From NCBI RefSeq assembly GCF_019802045.1, contig NZ_JAHVHU010000020.1, forward strand, positions 1-64,000: DNA of 64,000 nucleotides, given 5' to 3'. Source of the DNA: Membranihabitans marinus (GTDB lineage Bacteria; Bacteroidota; Bacteroidia; Chitinophagales; Saprospiraceae). This document shows positions 46,056 through 55,299 of the stretch, piece by piece (positions within the stretch are counted from its first letter, which is position 1; each line of letters starts with the position of its first letter). The notes under the pieces are model-generated. The model worked only from the letters and a program-made list of their open reading frames with translations. It did not search any database and was not told the DNA's origin. A program made the translations under genes and the position numbers.

Positions 46056-47081
46056 ATGGAAATTAAAACCAAAACTTTGAAGCAAGAACGACTGAGAACC
46101 GAAGCTGCGATACAATATGCCAAGGATGTTTTTACCCGACAATTGTCCGATCAACTTAATTTGACGAAAGTATCTTCACCGATCATGGTCATGGATGGAA
46201 CGGGAATCAATGACGACCTAAACGGCGTGGAGCGATGTGTCCGGTTTGCGATCAAACAAATGGATGATCAGAAGGCTGTGGTGGTCAATTCCCTCGCGAA
46301 ATGGAAGCGGATCCGGCTGAAAGATTATGAGATAGATGAAGAGCAGGGTATTATCACTGACATGCGAGCGATCCGGCCGGATGAAGATTACAGTCCCATT
46401 CACTCGGTATATGTGGATCAGTGGGATTGGGAGAAACGAATTTCCCCGGACGATCGTACAGTGGCGCGACTGAAGACAGAAGTCAAAAAGATTTATAAAG
46501 CATTGAAAATAACAGAGCAAGAACTTCGGAGAAAATACACCGATGTGGAAGAACAGTTGCCGGATGATATCACTTTTATTCATGCCGAAGAATTGCGCCG
46601 GATTTATCCGGAGCTGACCGGTAAAGAACGAGAGGATAAGATTGCCCGGGAATACGGGGCTGTTTTTATTATTGGGATCGGCGGCGAATTGGGAGATGAC
46701 CAACCCCACGATGGCCGTGCCCCGGACTACGACGACTGGAGTACAGAGAACGAGGATGGATTCTATGGGCTCAATGGTGATTTATTGGTCTGGAACCCGG
46801 TGTTGGAATCCGCTTTTGAGCTGTCTTCAATGGGGATCCGGGTGGATCAGGATGCGCTGGAGCGTCAACTTGAATTGCGCAATGAAACCCACCGTAAAAA
46901 CCTCCATTTTCATCAACTGTTGCTTCAGGATCAGCTGCCGCAAAGCATAGGCGGCGGGATCGGTCAATCGCGGGTGTGCATGTTTTTGCTGGGCAAGCAA
47001 CACATCGGTGAAGTGCAGGTCAGTGTGTGGCCCGAGGAGGCGTACCAGGAAGCCAGTATGAAAGGAATATCGTTGCTGTAA
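46056..47081 (+). CDS. asnA: Aspartate-ammonia ligase
   Basis: A 341-residue, class II aminoacyl-tRNA-synthetase-like enzyme that makes asparagine from aspartate, ammonia and ATP. KVSSPIMVMDGTGINDDLNG, HSVYVDQWDWEKRI, FIIGIGGELGDDQPHDGRAP, SSMGIRVDQDAL and SIGGGIGQSRVCMFLL are characteristic AsnA segments, the last containing the class II motif 3 arginine. ATG 46056 follows a GTG at 46053 in the same frame; ATG is preferred. Confidence 0.95.
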   Translation: MEIKTKTLKQERLRTEAAIQYAKDVFTRQLSDQLNLTKVSSPIMVMDGTGINDDLNGVERCVRFAIKQMDDQKAVVVNSLAKWKRIRLKDYEIDEEQGIITDMRAIRPDEDYSPIHSVYVDQWDWEKRISPDDRTVARLKTEVKKIYKALKITEQELRRKYTDVEEQLPDDITFIHAEELRRIYPELTGKEREDKIAREYGAVFIIGIGGELGDDQPHDGRAPDYDDWSTENEDGFYGLNGDLLVWNPVLESAFELSSMGIRVDQDALERQLELRNETHRKNLHFHQLLLQDQLPQSIGGGIGQSRVCMFLLGKQHIGEVQVSVWPEEAYQEASMKGISLL

Positions 47082-47237
47082 GAGATCCGCTTTGAAATCT
47101 TACTGAAACGCTGAAATGACAGCAAGCACAACTGGTATTGCTGGCCGACGCCATTTGGACAGATTTTTGGAGTGTAGAATGCAGTGATCTCCGACTGTAC
47201 ATTGTTCTGAAATAACGATGCCGGCTTTTATGACCGG

Positions 47238-47540
47238 CTATTGATTAGTGAGAGCTTGGGTGTATTCTCTGAATAGGGCAGATTGATGGATGGTGGCTGA
47301 TTGGCAGATTCTTTCATCGATCCGAAGAGGGTCTCCTGAGAATAATTCCAATGCATTCACTAGCGCCAAATCCGGATTGTTGACCACGATAAAGCAAGGA
47401 CCTTCTCCTGGTGTCGTATATTCAACTAAATTTTTTTGAATGATGACTGCTTTAGCTGAAGAATTTTCCCATTTTTTCAGATGCTTTTTACTGCCAATAA
47501 ATGAAATGGAAGTGGTGTTTGAAAAATTTGAAAAGCGCAT
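47238..47540 (-). pseudogene. Truncated lpxD-like remnant
   Basis: A 100-codon fragment on the minus strand resembles the N-terminal uridine-binding domain of LpxD (UDP-3-O-acylglucosamine N-acyltransferase): ISFIGSKKHLKKWENSSAKA then VII, followed by FIVVNNPDLALVNALELF and the beginning of the left-handed helix, RICQSATIHQSALF. It stops there, so the hexapeptide-repeat domain with the catalytic His and the C-terminal helix are missing, and about 40 N-terminal residues are also absent. The 5' break lies within about 25-45 nt of the mcrC stop codon. LpxD is normally essential for lipid A, so a full copy is expected elsewhere. Recognised by eye. Confidence 0.65.
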
Positions 47541-47564
47541 TAGGTAGCGCGATGGGGATGATTC

Positions 47565-48926
47565 CTACTGTGAGGGAATCAGTATTTCTTCCATTTTATT
47601 TTTCAACTCGCGCCTGGTTACATCAAACAATTCGCTTAAATCCATATTTGATAAGCGTTTATCGAGTAATTCGCGATGGATAATGGGCAGCTGAAAAGCT
47701 TTGATCTCTATTTCTTTATCATCAGCTAAAGCATCTTTGATAGTCAATACTGTGTGTCCTTCCTGAGTTTGCAAGACGGTATTGGGATAGAATAGTATAA
47801 TATTATCGACCTCGAAGCGTATGGCATAGGCCAGCATCTGATAGAGATCTGGTTGAGAAATTCCTTTTTTGGGGTCCTTTTCATCGGAATAGATTATTTT
47901 GTACTTTGTATCCGCTATGAGCTGTAGGTTCTCAGTCTTAAGCCATAAATCAGGTAGGAGCCTGAAAGCTTCCTCCTCGTCCAGGTATTTGTCGCTTCGT
48001 TGCGCTTTCGCAGTGACTTGTTCTAGTTCTTTGTCAATAAAACCAAAAATAAAGTCTTCGAAGACATATTCCATCGGGAGTAAAAAGGCAAAGAGCTTTA
48101 GGTCGTTCTTATAGTCAAACGAGACACAGTGGGTTAGGAATAATTGACAGTAATCACGGACCGTTTCAAATTCTACAAGCATGGGATTAAACGATATCCG
48201 GGAGCATTGTTCGGCAGTTGCTTTTTCTTCAGATACTTCGTCCAAAATGAACAAGATTTCCCGTAGGTTTTTTTTGTTGTCCTGACTGGAAGTTGCATTG
48301 AACAAGAGCGTAGTCACAAATTTCACGATGCGATTGAATTCATTGTCAAATACGAAAGCATCATAGGTGCAATTCAACTTATGCCATCTGCCTTTGCCCA
48401 GGTTTTGCTTGATGTATTCGTTGGTGTGTAGTCTTCCCTTGATGAAGTTTAGCTCCCGATTGACTTCTTCATATTGTTGATAAATGGATGAGCCCAATAA
48501 TTCGCGGGTGTATTTGGAAAACAAGTAAATGAGCACTTCAAAGAAATCGCTTTTTCTATCACCCAGCGCGGCTTGATAGTTTGGAAATTTAATTTTACGG
48601 CAATAGCTTAACCACCAAAGGATATGGTTTTGGATTTGATTGATTTCGATGGTGGAATACGCTTTTTCTGGATTGAAAAAAATTTTTGGCAGGAGGTTGA
48701 TCTTTTTGCCTTCAAAATGAATGACGCCGACGTAATTGTTGGATTTTAACTCATGGGTTTTATGAAGGAACTGCACGAATCGCTGCGATTCAATTCTTTC
48801 ATTGTTTCTTTCTGCGTAGTAAGCATTTTTCTCACGGCTGTTCCAGATTTCGTCCAAAAAACCCTCCAGTCCATCCAGTGAATCCGGAACCTCTGCTTTA
48901 TTTTGATATTCAAACAGATTAATCAT
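47565..48926 (-). CDS. mcrC: McrC-type nuclease subunit of a modification-dependent restriction system
   Basis: 453 residues. McrC family features: an N-terminal beta-rich region with NYVGVIHFEGKKINLLPKIF, the middle HTNEYIKQNLGKGRWHKLNC segment with YDAFVFDNEFNRIVKF, and the C-terminal PD-(D/E)XK nuclease: LLPDLWLKTENLQLIADTKY (Asp and Asp-x-Lys) and QPDLYQMLAYAIRF. In McrBC this subunit cuts DNA when the McrB motor translocates and stalls. Its start overlaps the end of the mcrB-like gene by 8 bp, so the two are translationally coupled. Confidence 0.9.
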   Translation of the reverse strand: MINLFEYQNKAEVPDSLDGLEGFLDEIWNSREKNAYYAERNNERIESQRFVQFLHKTHELKSNNYVGVIHFEGKKINLLPKIFFNPEKAYSTIEINQIQNHILWWLSYCRKIKFPNYQAALGDRKSDFFEVLIYLFSKYTRELLGSSIYQQYEEVNRELNFIKGRLHTNEYIKQNLGKGRWHKLNCTYDAFVFDNEFNRIVKFVTTLLFNATSSQDNKKNLREILFILDEVSEEKATAEQCSRISFNPMLVEFETVRDYCQLFLTHCVSFDYKNDLKLFAFLLPMEYVFEDFIFGFIDKELEQVTAKAQRSDKYLDEEEAFRLLPDLWLKTENLQLIADTKYKIIYSDEKDPKKGISQPDLYQMLAYAIRFEVDNIILFYPNTVLQTQEGHTVLTIKDALADDKEIEIKAFQLPIIHRELLDKRLSNMDLSELFDVTRRELKNKMEEILIPSQ

Positions 48927-51615
48927 CCCTGCCCGTTATTTTCAGTGGCCAGGAGTTTTCTTTGATTACAAGTCCGGCAGATCGTAGAATGTCCTCTACT
49001 TCTTTCTGATCGTTCATATAATATTCCAGAAGAAGAGGAATGACTTTATTATTCATTCGCTTGACTAAGTCCTTGTTTTCTCCCATGAAATAGGAATGAC
49101 CGATTTGAAAATCGTGGCCTTTGGAATCTATGATTTTTATATTGATTTTTTCTAAAATCTCCACGTCGTGTATCTCCGTCCCAACGATATCATATAACGG
49201 ATACATCGGTTCAAATTCAAACCTTCTACGCAATGCGATATCCAACAAAGCAATGGACTTATCGGCCGTATTCATGGTGCCGATGATGTACAAGTTGGAA
49301 GGAACCACAAAAGGATCTCCGGAAGGCAAACGAGCCTCTAGTGCAAGATCACCCTCTGAACGTTTGTCTGGTTCGATCAGCGTAATCAGCTCGCCAAACA
49401 CTCGGGAGATATTGGCGCGGTTGATTTCGTCGATGATGATGACGTAATTTTTTCTTTCAACAACTTCTGTTCTTCCTGCAGGATCTTTTCCAATTTCAAG
49501 AAGCTCATCCAATAGTGGCGAATAATAGGATGAAAGTCCCTGAATGTCAAGTACGGATTCAGCTTCGTACATTTTTCTTAGTGTGCTAATACTTAGAGTG
49601 TGAGAAGTTCCTCCACCAGCTTTCCTGAATTCAATCGATATATTAGTGATGGCTGTTATGAAATAAGAAGCTCTCTTCATTTGTATTTCAATCTCTTCTA
49701 CTTCACCTTCAATCAAAGGTTTAATGAACGTATTAAATGCATCTTCAAAAGATTTTTTGATTAAAAGAGGTCGCTTGGACGCCCTAATGTTCTTCAAAGC
49801 CTTATCAGCAATAATTTTAAAAACCCCATCTTTTCTTTCGAAAGTTAGTTGGCTATCATTTTCTGTGTCTGGTCTTAATCCTTGAATAAAGTCTTCATAG
49901 CTGTAATTCTGATGAAAAGTGATAAATTCTATTCTATTGTGAAGATTCGTTTTAAATATTTCACGTGCTTCATCATAGGATTGTATGGTGCGGTTCTCTA
50001 TGATTTCAGCTGCTCTTAAGATGGTGTTGTAGGTTTTTCCCGTACCGGGGGGACCGTAGAAGATGGTGTTGAGTGGGTAATTCATTGGTTGATCAGTTGA
50101 ATCATTTGCCGTGTCAAAAACATAATTTTCAAAATCCTCATTGTTGTATTTCCGATATCCAGATTTTGTTGTTCTGATGAGCTCCTCTTGTAAGGCTGCC
50201 TTTACATTCTCCCATTCTTCTTGAGATGGTTCGAATTTATCATCATAGTAATTATAATAGGGTTGGGGAGGTTCACCGCCATATGGCTTGCTATTTGCCA
50301 GTAATCGGTCTTTGGATATAACTCCAAATTTTCTCTTTTTTTCTGAAATGCGTATGCTAAAGCAATATCGTTGACCAATTGTAAAATTTAAACCATTTCG
50401 TCTGATGCTAAACACTAGTCTTGGGTCATCCTTTTTAAGTCCAAGTTCACGGTTCGATCTTCGTATAATATTGATGAAGGATTGAAAGATGTCTTGCTCA
50501 AACCTTGAACGAATCGTATGAAACTGGGTTTCTGTCTCGATCATATTTACGATCATTTCAAATTCCTCCTGGTTGGAAGTGAAATTAGTTCCTCGGTTTC
50601 CGACCTTCAGGTTATCTAATTCCTCAATTCCTTCTATTGCCTTCTTCAGAATCGGGTGGTCTACTAAGTTATGCGTAATTTTGATATCTGCTACCATGTA
50701 ACTTTGGGTGTCATTTTTCCACAGATGGTCATCCGGAGAGGCTGTTCTGGTGTAAGGCTCGGATGTTACTTCTGCCAAAGCATAACATCCAGCTTCCTGA
50801 CCCGTAATCCATAAGATAACCTTATCTCCGGACTTGATTTTGTTCTTATGAGCCGTCACAGTCCAACCGGTGAGAACTTCATCGCGTAGCGCAGTTTCAA
50901 AATCATAATCATCCGGACTCCCTTGAAAGATCCAGTAATTTGGCTCTACTTTTTTATCCAGCATTTGATAGAGAATGTCTTGTGCTAATAGTTTATGGTT
51001 TGTACCATCAGAAAAATCAGGGAGGTAAGTGTTGACTTGCTCAATTAATTCTGTATCGGTTACAAGGTGTTTTTCAATAAAATCTTCAAGTAAATTAAGG
51101 TAATGTGCATATCGCTCACCTTTTATCGCAAGCTTAATCCCCAGTTGATTACAAAATTTTTTATAGAAGGAATACTTATAAAATGTATAATTGACGGGGT
51201 CGTGATATGTCAAATAGGTTGCAATGGATCGCTCATCCTGATGATGGCTTTTTTTTTCTCCAATTTCTCTGTATAATTTCAGAGTTTGTTTTTCAAATGT
51301 TTTTATGCGTTGTGTTAAATCAATTGAATCATTAAATAGATCGCTAAATATTTTCCGAATTTCTTCTGGTTTTTCTTTGCCCAGTTGTCTTATAACCGCT
51401 CCTCCCATGTGATAGAGCAAGTTTGAAAAGTCAATGTCACTTATTTCTTGAGCAAAATCTTTGGCTTCAAGGTTTGGACGTCCTCTGTATTTATTGATAA
51501 GCTCCCATTTATAGATCTCATCTTTTAGTTGAGTTCTTGAAATATGTTTTTTATATCTCTCAATCATTGAATGCATAAAATAATTGTTGAGGTTTATTTC
51601 GATTCGTGTTAACAT
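48919..51615 (-). CDS. mcrB: McrB-type AAA+ GTPase with EVE modified-base-binding domain
   Basis: About 898 residues from ATG 51615. Numbering from there: residues 1-215 are a helical region without recognised family. Residues about 225-360 are an EVE (PUA-like) domain: NYWIFQGSPDDYDFETAL, GWTVTAHKNKIKSGDKVILW, GCYALAEVTSEPY. A second unassigned beta-rich segment follows (FEQDIFQSFINIIRRSNREL to about 470). The AAA+ core has NTIFYGPPGTGKTYNTIL (Walker A), NYVIIIDEINRANISRVFGE (Walker B with the McrB-specific NRAN) and IGTMNTADKSIALLDIALRR (NTAD motif with arginine finger). EVE domains bind 5-methyl- or hydroxymethylcytosine, so this subunit should give target recognition. The longer frame to 51657 is less likely. 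The region looks AT-richer than flanking genes. Confidence 0.9.
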   Translation of the reverse strand: MLTRIEINLNNYFMHSMIERYKKHISRTQLKDEIYKWELINKYRGRPNLEAKDFAQEISDIDFSNLLYHMGGAVIRQLGKEKPEEIRKIFSDLFNDSIDLTQRIKTFEKQTLKLYREIGEKKSHHQDERSIATYLTYHDPVNYTFYKYSFYKKFCNQLGIKLAIKGERYAHYLNLLEDFIEKHLVTDTELIEQVNTYLPDFSDGTNHKLLAQDILYQMLDKKVEPNYWIFQGSPDDYDFETALRDEVLTGWTVTAHKNKIKSGDKVILWITGQEAGCYALAEVTSEPYTRTASPDDHLWKNDTQSYMVADIKITHNLVDHPILKKAIEGIEELDNLKVGNRGTNFTSNQEEFEMIVNMIETETQFHTIRSRFEQDIFQSFINIIRRSNRELGLKKDDPRLVFSIRRNGLNFTIGQRYCFSIRISEKKRKFGVISKDRLLANSKPYGGEPPQPYYNYYDDKFEPSQEEWENVKAALQEELIRTTKSGYRKYNNEDFENYVFDTANDSTDQPMNYPLNTIFYGPPGTGKTYNTILRAAEIIENRTIQSYDEAREIFKTNLHNRIEFITFHQNYSYEDFIQGLRPDTENDSQLTFERKDGVFKIIADKALKNIRASKRPLLIKKSFEDAFNTFIKPLIEGEVEEIEIQMKRASYFITAITNISIEFRKAGGGTSHTLSISTLRKMYEAESVLDIQGLSSYYSPLLDELLEIGKDPAGRTEVVERKNYVIIIDEINRANISRVFGELITLIEPDKRSEGDLALEARLPSGDPFVVPSNLYIIGTMNTADKSIALLDIALRRRFEFEPMYPLYDIVGTEIHDVEILEKINIKIIDSKGHDFQIGHSYFMGENKDLVKRMNNKVIPLLLEYYMNDQKEVEDILRSAGLVIKENSWPLKITGRDD

Positions 51616-51620
51616 GGGTG

Positions 51621-51628
51621 CTAAAATA
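51621..51628 (-). promoter_or_regulatory. Near-consensus -7 element of mcrBC
   Basis: TATTTTAG on the minus strand (one mismatch to TAnnTTTG), 5 nt before ATG 51615; if real, the mRNA would be leaderless or nearly so. Confidence 0.35.
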
Positions 51629-51657
51629 TTACGACGAAAAGACCATAATGGAATCAA

Positions 51658-52137
51658 ATGTGATTAAACATACACAAACTTTCAGGAAGATCAGAATCGA
51701 TTTAGTGATTTATGTCGGAATTATCCCGTCTACTGCGTTTATTTCTTTTTTTAGATTTGATTTGGCTTCGAAGTGAGAGTTGTAAAGGGCGCCAAAGCCT
51801 GGGATAAATGGAGATTTAGCTCGACATGTGTGGTGTTTTTTGTGCTTCGGGAGGCAATCCCCAATAAATTGGGGACAGCTCTTGGCCGAAAACGTTTTTC
51901 AAAGAGCAGAGCTTTGGCTTTTCTTCTTTCCTACATAGTACATGATCCCAGATGGAGGTTCAGATACTTGTAGCACTCCTCTTCTTTTAATGGCATATTT
52001 GCAGTCTTGTCTCCTTTCACCCTTGGAAACGCAACAAGACACCATGAAGACCTTCTTCCGGTAAGTAGTACCTATGGGGTAGACACCCCTATCAAAAATC
52101 AAAAATCAAAACGCTGTAATCTGAGATCAAAAAACTG
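51658..52137. other. Intergenic region between mcrBC and rseP
   Basis: 480 nt without a supported gene. Frames at 51773-51973 (+) and 51899-52102 (-) overlap each other and carry no recognised domain. The dispersed palindrome (copy 2) lies at 51851-51879. A direct repeat atcaaaaatc occurs just before 52110. Confidence 0.5.
51851..51879. repeat. Dispersed palindromic element, copy 2
   Basis: Contains a perfect CCCCAAT-AA-ATTGGGG palindrome at 51859-51874. It aligns with 31061-31088 over about 28 nt, sharing GAGG, TCCCCAA and ATTGGG-AC. Confidence 0.5.
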
Positions 52138-52145
52138 TAACTTTG
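52138..52145 (+). promoter_or_regulatory. TAnnTTTG -7 element of rseP
   Basis: TAACTTTG followed by C, 92 nt before ATG 52238, predicting a leader of about 88 nt. Confidence 0.55.
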
Positions 52146-52237
52146 CACGCTGTTTTGCGTTAGTAGTATAAATTTATGCGAAATACCTTACGTAACGAGC
52201 AGCATAAACAACCTCTTTTTAATTAGATCTGACATAT

Positions 52238-53572
52238 ATGGGCGTTATCATAGCACAGTTTGCACTAAGTCTTTCCCTCCTCATCGTACTGCATGAACTG
52301 GGGCATTTTTTACCCGCGAAATGGTTTAAAACCCGCGTAGAGAAATTTTATTTGTTTTTTGATGCAGGTTTTTCACTTTTCAAGAAGAAGATTGGAGAAA
52401 CGGAGTACGGAATTGGGTGGCTTCCCCTCGGTGGTTATGTGAAGATATCCGGCATGGTTGACGAAAGCCTGGATACTGAAGTGCTGAAGGAAGAACCAAA
52501 GGAATGGGAGTTTCGATCCAAGCCGGTCTGGCAGCGACTGATCATTATGCTCGGGGGAGTTACCGTGAATTTTATTCTAGGTTTTCTTATTTTCGGTCTG
52601 ATGCTCTGGCAGTACGGATCGGAGTACCTGCCAGCCAGTGAGCTGACTTATGGATTGCAGGTGGATAGTATTGGTCAGGAGATGGGCTTGCAAAATGGAG
52701 ATAAAATTCGGGCTGTGGGGACGGTTCCGTTTGAACGATACAATCCCGGCTTGATCCGTTCAGAAATTGCGATAAACAATGCCAAGACGATTACCGTTGA
52801 ACGGGATGGTTCTGAAAAAATACTGGAGATTGATCCACGCTTTACGCAGATCCTGACCAGCTATGAATATCAGAATGCCTACCTGGTGGCACCGCGTATG
52901 CCCGTAGAAGTGATGAAAGTGGTCAAGGGGAGCAATGCGGAAGAAGCAGGATTGCAATCCGATGATAAGATCCTGGCAATTAATTCCGTCGAAACCCGGT
53001 TTTTTGATCAATTTTTAAAGGAAATTCGGCAGCACAAGGGCGAGGAGGTGAATTTGACCGTGGAACGATCTGGTCAAAATCTGACCGTTCCCGCGCAAGT
53101 TACACAGGAGGGTACACTGGGCTTTCAAAATTATGGTTTTGATCATTTTTTCAATATGGCTACAGAAGATTACACACTGGCGAGAGCTTTACCAGCCGGT
53201 GTGGTCAAAGGATGGGATTTTATTGTGACCCAGATTAAAGCTTTTGGACAAATGTTCCGTGGAAAAATAAAAGCCTCCGATAGCCTGGGTGGTTTTGGTA
53301 CGATCTCCAAACTCTTCCCGGATCAATGGGACTGGCAAACATTTTGGCGCAATACCGCCATATTGTCCCTGATTTTGGGCTTTATGAATTTACTCCCTAT
53401 TCCGGCTTTGGATGGCGGACATGTGATGTTTTTATTATTTGAAGCGGTCACGGGTCGGAAACCCAGCGATAAAGTGCTGGAAATAGCGACGATCATCGGT
53501 TTTGTGCTGGTGATCAGCCTGGTGCTTTTTGCCAATGGGCTTGATGTGTGGCGATGGTGGAAGGGGCAGTAA
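52238..53572 (+). CDS. rseP: RIP metalloprotease RseP (site-2 protease)
   Basis: A 444-residue polytopic inner-membrane zinc protease. The first helix carries the zinc site LLIVLHELGHFLPAKWF (HExxH). GYVKISGMVDES follows, then a second helix (LIIMLGGVTVNFILGFLIF). There are tandem PDZ domains: the second is evident (VVKGSNAEEAGLQSDDKILA), the first partial (SIGQEMGLQNGDKIRAVG). The C-terminal LLPIPALDGGHVMFLLFEAV contains the third zinc ligand Asp. It cleaves membrane-embedded substrates such as anti-sigma factors or signal-peptide remnants; no anti-sigma gene is adjacent. Confidence 0.95.
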   Translation: MGVIIAQFALSLSLLIVLHELGHFLPAKWFKTRVEKFYLFFDAGFSLFKKKIGETEYGIGWLPLGGYVKISGMVDESLDTEVLKEEPKEWEFRSKPVWQRLIIMLGGVTVNFILGFLIFGLMLWQYGSEYLPASELTYGLQVDSIGQEMGLQNGDKIRAVGTVPFERYNPGLIRSEIAINNAKTITVERDGSEKILEIDPRFTQILTSYEYQNAYLVAPRMPVEVMKVVKGSNAEEAGLQSDDKILAINSVETRFFDQFLKEIRQHKGEEVNLTVERSGQNLTVPAQVTQEGTLGFQNYGFDHFFNMATEDYTLARALPAGVVKGWDFIVTQIKAFGQMFRGKIKASDSLGGFGTISKLFPDQWDWQTFWRNTAILSLILGFMNLLPIPALDGGHVMFLLFEAVTGRKPSDKVLEIATIIGFVLVISLVLFANGLDVWRWWKGQ

Positions 53573-54319
53573 GGGGTTAGGGCGCTGCGCTTTTAGGGTT
53601 AAGGCGCCCCGAATTCTCGGGTCTTTTAGGACGGCCCGATTCTCAGAGCTTAGGGGGAAGGAGTAAAAGCTCAAAGAGACAAGGCAAGCTAAATGGGCCC
53701 TATGAACACAGAGCTGTTTCATTGAGGGCGGTTTGCCTGCTTGGAGTTCTTTGTGGTGAAATGTTGAGCTTACTCCGAAAAGTCAGTTTATTGGTTTAGT
53801 AGCCCCGTGCCTTTAGGCCGGTGATGATAATGCAAAAATAAATCGGGCTTTAGCCCGGAATGCTTTGTGTTTTAATGGCTAAAGACAATATATGCGTCAT
53901 GATAGATATCCCGGGCTAAAGCACTGAAGCTAATCATTTTAAAATATGAATTTCTGGAGTGGACTCAAATGATATCCAATCAGCCGTCCGAGTGCTTGCG
54001 GGCTAACCCTCAATAGTCAAACGCCACCCAAAATTGGGCTATGTAAAATGCCCAATTTTGGAAATTTAGCAATTGATGCACTGAATATTATGCATCATAA
54101 TAGAATGACGTGGTGAATAAAGCGGGCTAACGTGCTTCGATCGATGTCATAGGTTTTGGCCAATGACTGTCAGCACGTAAGACTGGTCGCCATAGCTTTA
54201 TCGATGGCGCACGGAGGATCAAATCCCCAAACAACAAGCTATACCACTCTATTGAGAATGGCACTGCATATGCTGTTTCTCAACGGAAAATGATTCAACA
54301 AAAATCGACTCAACTTTAA
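53573..54319. other. Repeat-rich intergenic region
   Basis: About 750 nt without a supported gene. 53574-53612 contains gttagggcgctgcgctttta and a second ttaaggcgcc, related to the 23-bp array at 30788. CGGGCTTTAGCCCGGA at 53844-53859 is inverted relative to TCCCGGGCTAAAGCA at about 53910-53925. A perfect 12-bp inverted repeat lies at 54028-54061. Words gcgggctaac recur near 53999 and 54122. No T-run marks a classical terminator. Confidence 0.5.
54028..54061. repeat. Perfect 12-bp inverted repeat with 10-nt loop
   Basis: CCAAAATTGGGC at 54028-54039 and GCCCAATTTTGG at 54050-54061. Each arm is itself near-palindromic (CCAAAATTGG). No T-tract follows, so this is more likely a mobile-palindrome remnant or protein-binding site than a terminator. 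Confidence 0.8.
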
Positions 54320-55096
54320 TTAATAATCCGAATAGGCCGTGGGATACAGAAAAAATGTTTTACTGCCGGAAACATTGTTCTGATAAGGCGCCTGATTTTT
54401 TAAAGCATGCCATTCGGGAGCATTGCGAAATGCATCCCAATGGGTGTCCCGGCTTTCCTGATCCTTGAATGTGGTCATATACATCAGATTGGGCATATGA
54501 CAACCTGATAAGACCTGACCATAAAACACCGCATTGAATCCCAGGTCTTCAAAGATTTTTATTTCACCGCCCTTGTTGAACATTTCTACCTTGTTTTCGT
54601 GGAGTGCCTCCGTGGCCCCTTCATAGCTACGGAGCTCATATATCCGATCCTTCCTGGGGCCTTCCACAGTGGAGGGCTTCATCTGTGGCATGTGGTCAAA
54701 TGCACGCAGAACAATGGATTCTATGCGCGCATAGGGCGGTTCGTTGTGTGGTGCGGTGAGGTAGTCTTTTCCTGATTTTGTATGTTTTCTGTCCTGAGCC
54801 AGAGCATCAGGAATGGTTTCCAGCTGGGACAAATCGCTAAGTGGAATCAACACGAATGTTTGTGTTTTTTCCTTAGAATGTTCCGGCCGGGTTTTGAAAA
54901 CACCAACTGAATTGATGCCCAGTCTATGGAGGGCCGGGAGGTACGCGTTTGCCAGATATTCGTCTGTCAGTTTTTGCTGCTGATCATTGTCAAACGTGTA
55001 TATTTTGATCTGATAATATTCACGGGTTTGACTGTGCAGTTCCGCTCCGCTCATAAATAATAATAGGAAGAAGCCTGCTAACGTACTGATTTTCAT
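54320..55096 (-). CDS. Exported NIPSNAP-family protein
   Basis: 258 residues with a signal peptide (STLAGFFLLLFMSGAELHSQ). Two ferredoxin-like NIPSNAP modules: REYYQIKIYTFDNDQQQKL ... YLPALHRLGINSVGVFK, and DRIYELRSYEGATEALHENK ... DLGFNAVFYGQVLSG with LMYMTTFKDQESRDTHWDAF. The family is common in Bacteroidota secretomes but has no established biochemical role there. It is a monocistronic gene, divergent from arsR. Confidence 0.85.
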   Translation of the reverse strand: MKISTLAGFFLLLFMSGAELHSQTREYYQIKIYTFDNDQQQKLTDEYLANAYLPALHRLGINSVGVFKTRPEHSKEKTQTFVLIPLSDLSQLETIPDALAQDRKHTKSGKDYLTAPHNEPPYARIESIVLRAFDHMPQMKPSTVEGPRKDRIYELRSYEGATEALHENKVEMFNKGGEIKIFEDLGFNAVFYGQVLSGCHMPNLMYMTTFKDQESRDTHWDAFRNAPEWHALKNQAPYQNNVSGSKTFFLYPTAYSDY

Positions 55097-55299
55097 AAAC
55101 TCACTTTAATAAAAATGGAAATGTAATTATTTTCTCAGAAAATGTGTGAAAATTTCTGTGTTATTTAAAGATCACCAAGAGAACCATGCGTTGTGGTAAC
55201 GTGGTTCTTCCCACATTGACCCAGAATAAAGCATAATGTTAAAAAGAAGCGGTTTGTCCCGGATTGAAAACTTTTTTTATTGGTTTTGTCCATTTTATC

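Noticed and set aside
51859-51874. Terminator for a plus-strand transcript
   Set aside because: The stem is strong but the loop is only 2 nt and no T-tract follows; it matches a dispersed palindrome instead.
51899-52102. Minus-strand frame containing GIMYYVGKKKS, reminiscent of a GIY-YIG nuclease start
   Set aside because: The GIY-YIG catalytic motifs never follow and the frame stops after 14 more codons; resemblance is limited to MYYV.
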